Assembly (NCBI RefSeq): GCF_019175385.1
Contig: NC_083344.1
Span: 21,212,380-21,276,379 of the forward strand
Reading direction: 5' to 3'
DNA: 64,000 bases
DNA from: Lycium barbarum
Taxonomy: Eukaryota > Streptophyta > Magnoliopsida > Solanales > Solanaceae
Numbering within the stretch: position 1 is the stretch's first letter; every line of letters begins with the position of its first letter. The translations under genes were made by a program, and so were the position numbers. Shown piece after piece: positions 55,806-64,000 of this stretch. The notes beneath the pieces are model-generated. The model was not told the origin of the DNA. It ran no database searches and worked only from the letters and a program-made list of their open reading frames with translations.

Positions 55806-56953
55806 ATTGTCATACCCCAAAACCCACCCTAGGCGTAACAAGAATCCGATGCTATGAACAACACCAGAAGCACCTTATGAAATCAATAAACGTCTAGTCT
55901 CTATCGATAATCTTTAATAACCAAAAACCAGTCATTAATAAATTGGGTATGTTTACCTTAAAATGGATAACAATTAAATTTGTATGCGGTGCAAAGGATA
56001 TGCGGTTTAATTTAATACAAATGACTATAAAAGCGATAAATAATAAAGCAAATGCGAGTAAAAACAATCAAACCACGGTAAAGCAACGATTGGTCTTAGA
56101 AAGCAACTGATTTGGTAGATCGGGTCCTAGGAACCGGGCTCGTGTTACAATGGTAAAAAATGATCAATGATAGAACACTTAGAAAGATGGATAAGCACTT
56201 AGAATCAAATTGTATTGCTTAGTATGTTTGTGCGTCTAAAGAACTGGCCAAAAGTAAAAAGGGGCCTCCTCTTTATATAGTAGAGGAGTCCTAACCCTAG
56301 TACAAGTCTAAATAAGGTACAAAATCTTCAGTATCTGATGAGCGAGATCGGCGCCGCCATATCCGCCTGGTGGCGGGTATTTCGGACCCCACTTATCATG
56401 GTTAACAGCCTTCTCGTCCTATCTCGGTATCTAGTTCCAACTGAACTCAACGACCTGGGACCAGGTGCGCTCGGTCTTGCTACGATCTAACGCTTGAATT
56501 TGACCCCGATTGGGACTCGTTCGACCCGGCAATGATCATTATGATCTTAATTTCCTTGTCGAGAAATGGAATATACCCTTGCCCTCGATTTTGCCCGTAT
56601 ACAGATAGTCCCCTAGTACTGGAGGCCGAGGTATAAGGGCTCGAGTACTATTGGTCCGGTTCGGTTCCTTCTTCTGTAAGCTTCAGGAAAGTTGATGAGT
56701 CCAAATGTCACATCAGTCACATCGTTCTGACACCGGACACGCGTCAAGTCCTGATAGGCTACCTTGACGGTTCCAGATTGTGAACTGTCTCGGTTCCACT
56801 GTATAAAAGTGCGAAATTTCCACTTTCACTTTTTTACTATTGTTTTCAAGCTCTTCCAATTTACCTTCGTAGTTCAATCCCTTCCTAAAATCTTCAAATC
56901 TTCATACCTTCATACATTCTTTCTACCCAAATTTTCTTCGTATCTTCATTTAG
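55806..56953. other. Gypsy-type LTR or leader DNA upstream of the Transposase_28-like unit
   Basis: Contains CTATATAAAGAGGAGG on the minus strand (about 56268) and TATAAAA on the plus strand (56802-56808). The latter is placed to drive the unit that resumes at 60961 after the solo LTR. Two LTR-like segments in opposite orientation may be joined here. Boundaries not settled. Confidence 0.4.
56802..56808 (+). promoter_or_regulatory. Candidate TATA box of the gypsy-type unit
   Basis: TATAAAA in CACTGTATAAAAGTGC, followed by a pyrimidine-rich leader (56830-56950). The leader continues at 60961 beyond the inserted LTR. Confidence 0.45.
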
Positions 56954-59900
56954 TGTTACACTCCATAATAATCCGTGCTACTGTGTTAAAACAAGAAAGA
57001 ATGAGTTAAGAAGGTTCAAGGAAAGTTAATCGAGTTAGTAAGAATATCGTTATATATATGGTTGTCTTAAGTATCTCGAGGTGACATAGTAACCTAAAGG
57101 ATTTGAAATCGCGTTATGAGTATGTATATGAGGTAATGCGAGTGACCTTTTAAAGTATTTGAGATTATTAGTAATGATATAGAAGATGGACAAAATATAT
57201 GAACATACTTTTGCGATTGGAGTTTCGTCGAAGCTGTGTGAGTTCTCTAATTATGTTTAAGGTTATTGTGATTCTCTGGACCTTTCGAGATGTGTATATG
57301 GATATTTATTGATGTATACAAGTGTGTATATGTATGCATAAGAGGTTACATGAGGTTGGAAGAGGATTAGAAGTTAAACGAAATGAATCGGAACAACTTC
57401 AATAAAATCTCGGACCCGATTTTAGTCTATATTGTAGGAGGCATATCTCCTAGTATATGAGGAGTTTTAAGGTGTTTCAAAAGCCTAAAACGAAGTTCAT
57501 CGAGTGTAGTTTTCAATGAAACAAACCTCTTGTCAAAACGATATCGGGGTAATGACATATGGACGATGCAAGTTGGATGAGCGGGGATTAAGACTTAAAT
57601 GTTCACAATTTTTCAATTGTGGCCGTGTGGGCCCCACAAACACAAGGCAAAAATCAGATTTTTGCCCATGCTCAGTTGGGGGAACGTGCAAGACCCCTTG
57701 GGCAGAAAAATATCCAACTTTGTTGACCAAAAGTTGCATGCCAACTCATTTTTCCCAATGCCACAAATTGAACAAGAGAGAGAAGCTCTCATCTTCTCCA
57801 ACTAGAGAAAGAGAGCCACGGCTATGGCAGCTCCTCCACCACCAAAAACAATCAGTTTTCTTCCTCAAATCAACTCCTCATCTAGTGTACAAGAACGTGT
57901 AGTAGTTGTTGGAAAGAAACAAGGGGGTGTAGCACCTCAATAGGGTTGAAGATTCGGCCAAAGTGAAGAACAAGTTGTAAGGTAAGAATGTTTATTGTTC
58001 TTGTGTTGCATGATGATTTGAATATATAGTTCATGAAGGTTGTTGTTGGATTGTTGTTGTAGTTGAAGTAGAGAGTGAGCCGTGAGTGTTGGGGAAGCCA
58101 TGGTTGGTTTCATTTTGTATGTATTGTTGGTGAATTGAATGGGTGTCAACATATGTAAATGAACAAAGATTGTAGAAGTTGGTTTATGATGTTGTATGTT
58201 GGTATTGGACTGTTTTGTGAGGGAGTTAGTGAACTGTTTTTACTTGATATTTTGATTGTTATTATCATGAATTTCATGATGGAAATGAAGGTGTTTAATG
58301 GTTGGAGTTGAAACTAAAATCGTTTGTGAGTTGTTGTAAGGATTATAGAAATGACGATGTAGTTTAGTTGTGTACGAATTGATGTTGTATTTGTCGTGTG
58401 GATAGCTGGTCATAACCTACTGAAAATATATGAAAAGAAGGCATGAAATAATGTGTAAGAATCATAGGTGGTTTGCTTAGTATGTTCGTAAATGTTTGCA
58501 AGAATTCCGAACATTGTTTAGGGACTGTTTTGGACATGTTATTGGACTGTTTTGGACATGTTGTGGTAATGGACTGTTTTCTAAAACGTTTAAATGAGCC
58601 ATGTGTTGTAGGATTTAATGGAATCATGTTTAATCTCCTTGTACATGTATTGGAAATGGATTGAATGTGTTGTGGTTTGGATGAATGGATGAAAATCATG
58701 AAGTTGTTATAGTTGTGTTGAAGCCGTGTAAAGGGGTTGTTTTAGGGGAAATTATGGACTGTTTTGTGCCAAGTTTTGATTGTTGTTGTTATGAACATTG
58801 TGGTATATTGTATGTATGTTGAATATGTGAATTTATGTGTTAAAGAAACAAATCAAATTGAAGTACGCAAGCAGTCCAAAACAGTGGACTGTTTTAAGGT
58901 TAGAAGCAAATTAGTGAATGTTGAATATTGATTGTTGCTATGAACGTGTAGTGAAAGTGAAGCTTAATGATTCAAGTTGAAATTGAAATGGTTTGTGGGC
59001 TGTTATAAGAATAAATATGATGCTGAAACAGTTCCGATAATCGCATAAGTAATGTTGTAAACGTGTTGTTGTCGTTGTAATTGAAGTTGGAAAATTGCGA
59101 AATAGAAATTGTAGTGTTGTGTGTGCTGTTTGGCCGTGAGTATGGGACAGTTTTGAATGATGTATGGACTGTCCAAAGTCCCTTAAATCATGTTTATACA
59201 AGTTTGGATTGATACATGAAAGAATGACTAGCAATATTAGCTTGTAGCACTAGTTGGTTTGAATGCGAACGAAACGTCGTCTAAATGTTAGAAAGGGATT
59301 GTGAGTGTCAAAATACGTATCGAATTCCCTCGTAAACTAATCATAGCTTGTGATATCTTGATATAGGATAAGTACCATTGGGCAGCAAGTACAAGTTATT
59401 ATACGACTAAACGCTAAAGGTATGTAAAGCTTATTCCTTCTTTTCTTGGCATGTCCTAGACGTAAGTATGAAATGATATGAACCTTGGGGTAAATTCTAT
59501 TCTCTAGTTCCATGCATGACTTATGATTCTATATTTCCTTAATGCTATTGTCACGAGCCTACTACATGATTGACTAATGAATGATGTATAGAAGTTCCTA
59601 CTCTTAAAAGAATGGCATGAATAGAAGTATACTTGATTTTCAAAAGCTACATCATGAAAATTGATACATGTACATGAAAGCTGAAACGTTCCTTGCTATG
59701 GCTTATAATGAGAGTTGAAAAGAATTGAATATGATTATTATCCCAATACTTTAGAGCTGGTTAGTTGCTTATCTATTGAGTCTCAAAAGATGCATTGCAT
59801 ATATGTGGTTGCTTATTATTCTGCTCGTGCTTATCGCTATATCCTTCACTGAGTCCCGGGCCAGGACACGTTCTCGTGCGCACATCTACTATATTATTAC

Positions 59901-60960
59901 CGAGTCCCTCATTAAAGGGCCGGGACACGTATATGTTTATGTTTATGATGCTATGACTATATTCACCGAGTCCCTCACTAGAGGGCCGCGACACGTTATA
60001 TATATATGATGATATGATGATGTGATGATATGATGATATGGAGATGGTGGCCAGGAGGGCATATATATTCCTTATTACCGAGTCCCTTACGAAAGGGCCG
60101 GGACACGTCTATGTGCATGTTTATGATACTATGATTTTAATTACCGAGCCCCTCACTAGAGGAATGGGACACGTATATATGTTATATACAGAATGATTAT
60201 GCAGCTTTGATTACAAAACACTATATTGACATTGATATGAGAATGATACAGATGAAATATGTTCAAAGGCAAGTCTTTATGAAATTCTGTTAGTTGCATT
60301 GAGTCCTATACATCTTATCTCAGTATGAGTCTATCACTATGTTTCATGCTTTACATGCTCAGTACATATTCCGTACTGACCCCCTTTCTTCGGGGGGCTG
60401 CGTTCATGCCCGCAGGTACAGACGTTCATTTCGGAGATTCGCCAGCTTAGGACACTTATTCAGCTATTTTGACTGCTCCTTTGTTCCGGAGCCTAGCTTG
60501 TGGTATAACTCCCTTATGTTGAATTCATATGAGTTTATTTGGGTACGGCGGGGCCCTGTCCCGCCATATGATACAGTCATTACTCTTAGAGGTCTGTGGA
60601 CATTTGTGTGGGTCTGTTTATGGTTGTTGACGCGTTTTATGATTATGACATATGTTTGGGGCGTACCCATTCGTAATGGCAGCCTTGTCGGCTTGCATAT
60701 ATATGTATGTTTGGTATGTTGCATATCGTGGCAGCCTTGTCGGCTTGCGTAGAAAAATATATGTTGTTTAAAAATTGTAACTCCTCAGGAGACAGGTGCC
60801 TACGACATATAAAAAAAAAAAATTGACAGCTTTAAAACAACACCATACCTTTTTATACAAATAAGTTCATGACATACTAGTTATAAATGATTATAGTTAA
60901 CAAGTGACATGAGTGTCCAATTCGGGCACTAGTCACGGCCTACGGGGTTGGGTCGTGACA
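56954..60960 (+). mobile_element. 4.0-kb gypsy solo LTR
   Basis: Starts TGTTACACTCC and ends GGGTTGGGTCGTGACA, with TTTAG at 56949-56953 and 60961-60965 as target duplication. No primer-binding site, gag or pol lies within or beside it, so it is a solo LTR left by recombination. Landmarks include ACTGACCCCCTTTCTTCGGG, GCTGCGTTCATGCCCGCAGG, GTACAGACG and the GGCCTACGGGGTTGGGTCGT end, which I recall from Solanaceae Tekay/Del-type chromovirus LTRs. Open frames inside (for example 57516-57902, 60339-60752) show no family resemblance. Orientation is assigned from that recalled end. Confidence 0.85.
59845..60175 (+). repeat. Five CCGAGTCCCTC...GGGCCGGGACACG units in the solo LTR
   Basis: Units near 59850, 59898, 59965, 60077 and 60142, each about 31 bp, spaced 50-110 bp. 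CCCT and AGGG inside each unit can pair as a small hairpin. A (GATAT/GATGAT) repeat lies between units at 60006-60045. Confidence 0.8.
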
Positions 60961-61026
60961 TTTAGTCTTCCCCATATCTTCATATATTCATCTTCTAATC
61001 TTGAATCCTTGTTATTTTCTAGAAAA

Positions 61027-63880
61027 ATGGCGAAGACTTCAAAAACTAAACCCCAAGATGTAGCTTCAGCCTCGGGTACCGAGGGAACTTCCTCTGCTGC
61101 TAACCCGGAACCGCCCATGTAGGATTTTATTCCCAGCATCTACTCATCGGACAACGACTTTAAAGTTGAAAACCCCTCGACACAAGGAGATCGGGGTGAG
61201 GAAGCAGGGAAATATCTTTGCACCATTACCCCGGACAAGCTCGAAAGGGTCCGAAAATATTGCGGCTGGAAAGGGAAAGACATTGTCATTCCCGGCCTCG
61301 AGAAGGACATCACGACGTATGTGAAAGGGTATCTAAGTGTTTAAACTTATCCTTTCACGTTTGGCCCCCTTGATTCAGTGGTCGTAGAATTTTGCAAGAG
61401 GTACGACCTATGCCTCGGTCAGATTCACCCTTCCTTTTGGAGAATCGTAACACTTCTCCGTTATTTTACGGCCGAGGAAAAATAGCCTTTCACCGTGAAC
61501 CATCTTGTCCGATTATACAGTCCCCGAGTGTTTCGAGGTGGATTAATCAAGATCACCTGGTGAGCCAAGAAGGCCCCCTTTTCGTGTATCGATGAGGATA
61601 GGGATCGAGGGTGGCAAAGCAGGTTCGTCCGTGTGAGGACCGAGGACCTCATCCCCTCCAATTAGCTTCCATTTCCCGAGAAGTGGAACCCAAAGCATAA
61701 GTGCATCTTCCTCCAAGTAAATGAAAACCTTTCCAGTACCATGCTTTTAAGACGGTAAATTTTGCTTTTCTTTGCAACCACTCCTCAAGTTCTTAATGCG
61801 GTTCCAAAATGGAACCTTTGGATCGAGAGCTTATGTAGTCAGCTTACTTATGCTGAGCGCAAGTGGCGGCTAGCTTCAAAAAACCAATAGGAGGCTCTTC
61901 ATCACGGTGAGTACATTAGGACAATATCTCCCTTCTTTCCCTGCTCAATATATTGTTACTAATCGGGCACCTCTTTTTTTTTTTTTTTTACTTTGCAGGC
62001 CTACTGAAGACCACCATACTTCGAAGAAGAGCCGATGCTGATGCATCAGGCTCATCTTCCTAGGGCAAAGCTACTGCAGAGGAGGAAAAACTCGTAAAGA
62101 GAAAAAGACGGTCTCCCGATCCTTTCGATGATCCTGCTGAGGGTAAAAAGCAAAAAAGGATGGTGGTAAAGGTCAAAAGGAGCGCCCTTCAAAAGACCAC
62201 CGAGAGTAGGCTCAAAGACGAGGATATTGTGTTATCCCCTGTTGTCACACCACTAGGATTCTCGGAAGATATCAATCCGGGCCTCCATGACTTGGAAAAC
62301 ACTAACTAAGAGTTGAAAAGCTCGAGGGACCCTACTCCATCGTCGTTAGTTATGGAATTTGCTGACCAAGAAATGGGAGTCCCCGAGGACACTATTATCG
62401 TGCTCTCCCCGACTCGGGGCCTAAAATAAAATCCTGTTTTTGCTGTTCCGAAGGATGGCTTTTATACCCCGGCCCACTCCCCGTATAAGGAAGATTTACT
62501 GCACCCGGCCGGGGATGTATCCGTACTGGCCCAGGCCACGACGCGCAAATCGGAGTTGTCACCCCGCCAAACGCCTGCCCCCTCCGAGGGTGTTGGTGCA
62601 GAAGAGAGATCGACAGATCCATCCCGGTCTTTCGACCAAACCATTGACCACCTGTTCGGCAGTGGGGAAGCCGGTGCTGTAGAGGACTACTCCGGGTTTG
62701 GGCACCTGACAGTCCCTAGGAGGGCCGCTCCATTCGGGATCACCTCTGGACCCCCGTTAGAGAAGCAATTCCCTACCCTGAGCGTAGATCCCAACCATAT
62801 GAAGAAGGTTGCATTTCTAGTGTTGCAGATGTGAACATGTTATCTGGTCCAGTCGGAGTGGCGAGTTACCTACGCGTTTTGGCGTCCGCGGATTAGCAGA
62901 AGATGAACGAGGTCGATGAATCGTGCCTCTTTAATGAGGCCCAGCAGGCCATTAACCGGGTATGCCTCGTCTTATTTTTATTTTTATGCTAAGTTCTTAT
63001 TTCTTCCTCTTATCCTGATAATTGACTTCTTCTTTTACTCTAGGCCTACGTGTTTCATCGTGAAAGCTTCCTTCGATTGAGGATGGAGGTGGATCGTCTC
63101 GAGATCAGATTCTCAGAGCAGACCCAACAGACGGAGTTGTACAAACGACTATACGAACAACGAGAGGAGTATATCAGGGACATGCCCTACCCCTCCATCC
63201 TTTAATCAGAATTGGAGACGGCTCGAGAAAAACCTAACCTCTTGGCCGAGAAGGTAAGGAATTTCGAAGCTTACAACAATCAGTTAATAGCTGAAGCTAA
63301 TGCCACTACTTCTCAGGCCCAGGAGAGATTAAACCTGATCGACCAGTTCCTGTCCGAGCTTGATGGACTCAAGGCTGAACTTAAAGCCTTCAAAAGTAAG
63401 ATGGTCGACCTTGCCTCGGAGAGAGATGTCCTTAAGGAGGATTTGGCATCGACCAAGGAGAGGCTCTGGGTAGCAGAGGACAAGGCCGGTAAATGGTCTA
63501 GGCTTAATGGAGAACTCTGGTTGCAACTTGCTTCGGCCGAAATAGAGCGTGACACTCTTGGCCTCGAAAATATCGAGCTGAAGCGCAAACTCGACCAGGA
63601 CTCCGAAAAACTCTCCTATGTTGATGAGATGTTGGCTTAGTACAAGGCCGATGTTGAATCTAACGAGGCTCGGAGCAGCACCAGGGCTGAATATATGCAG
63701 TGTTTATCCCGGAGGGAGACACTAGAAGAAGTCCAAGTCGGGGGAGCAGGCATAAAAACCATGGTTGAGGAAGCCAAGTGGCTCGAGAAAGAGGCGAAGG
63801 CTAAGTATTAGCCCGAGGAGTCGGGTAGTGATGCTGACTCGGTCGGAGGTTCCGGTTGCTCGGACGAAGAACAGGCTTAA
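61027..63880 (+). pseudogene. Transposase_28-like (putative gypsy-type) protein remnant with coiled-coil C-terminus
   Basis: Starts MAKTSKTKPQDVASASG at 61027. After a stop it continues with KLERVRKYCGWKGKDIVIP (61230-61300), YLSV then YPFTFGPLDSVVVEFCKRYD (61330-61410) and LCLGQIHPSFWRIVTLLRYF (61410-61470), the pattern of the plant PF04195-type domain found in gypsy-related units. A middle region (62040-62830) is low-complexity and basic or acidic. 63030-63880 is a long heptad-rich stretch (RLRMEVDRLEIRF, then 63212-63640) ending in GSDADSVGGSGCSDEEQA and a stop. A few in-frame stops (near 61120, 61342, 61483, 63203, 63638, 63809) show decay, though long open segments remain. An intron-like pyrimidine run lies at 61975-61995. 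Function of the family is unknown to me. Confidence 0.65.
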
Positions 63881-64000
63881 AAGCCTTAAGACTCCCTTTT
63901 TTGTCTATATGTAAATTTTGGGCCTTTTTAAGCTCGAGGCCATTTTTCGAGACTTTGTAAATATTTTGGATATATCTTCAAAAGTTTTTGTTCGGATTTA

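Noticed and set aside
57516..57902. Open frames of 128 residues in the solo LTR, and 60339-60752
   Set aside because: No domain resemblance, and they lie inside LTR sequence.

Overview
This window is nuclear DNA of a flowering plant, very probably a nightshade (Solanaceae) with a genome larger and more repeat-rich than tomato. The evidence is one long intron-rich nuclear gene, AT-rich non-coding DNA, Stowaway MITEs, tRNA-derived SINEs, RTE-type LINE tails of the TS-SINE kind, a TRIM, Copia and gypsy remnants, and an endogenous pararetrovirus of the sort common in Nicotiana and Solanum. The genus cannot be fixed from the sequence alone.

The only intact host gene is ISA3, plastid isoamylase-type starch debranching enzyme, on the minus strand. 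I reconstructed 23 coding exons by eye from 54780 (start) down to 2836 (stop). All 22 introns are GT-AG, the frame closes without a break, and the predicted protein is 754 residues. The coding exons total 2265 nt in a 51.9 kb span, about 4 percent. The remainder is intron filled by layers of mobile DNA. The largest introns are intron 3 (about 15.8 kb), intron 10 (8.6 kb), intron 4 (4.3 kb), intron 7 (3.1 kb) and intron 2 (3.0 kb).

Layout: 1-2165 is a decayed minus-strand Copia gag-pol interrupted by a TIR element carrying a cluster of 18-bp palindromes. 2836-54780 is ISA3. Its introns hold a TRIM with 5-bp target duplication (intron 20), seven Stowaway-like MITEs, two related Copia remnants, mitochondrial 26S rDNA (intron 10), a 5'-truncated RTE LINE with a perfect 20-bp target duplication (intron 10), a triplicated AT-rich unit with a nested SINE (intron 7), a Mutator-like element with 9-bp duplication (intron 4), LINE remains split by a Helitron (intron 3), a pararetrovirus inverted repeat with arms of about 2.3 kb (intron 3) and a 3.1-kb hAT element (intron 3). 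Upstream of ISA3, 55.8-64 kb holds a decayed gypsy-type unit encoding a Transposase_28-like protein with a C-terminal coiled coil. It is split by a 4.0-kb solo LTR with a TTTAG duplication.

The most striking points are the pararetrovirus inverted repeat, which would fold into a very long hairpin in ISA3 pre-mRNA, and a series of extremely short retroposon tails (32, 47, 83, 125 and 549 bp). All five share one 3' end and all have target duplications; one lies only 40 nt from an ISA3 splice acceptor.
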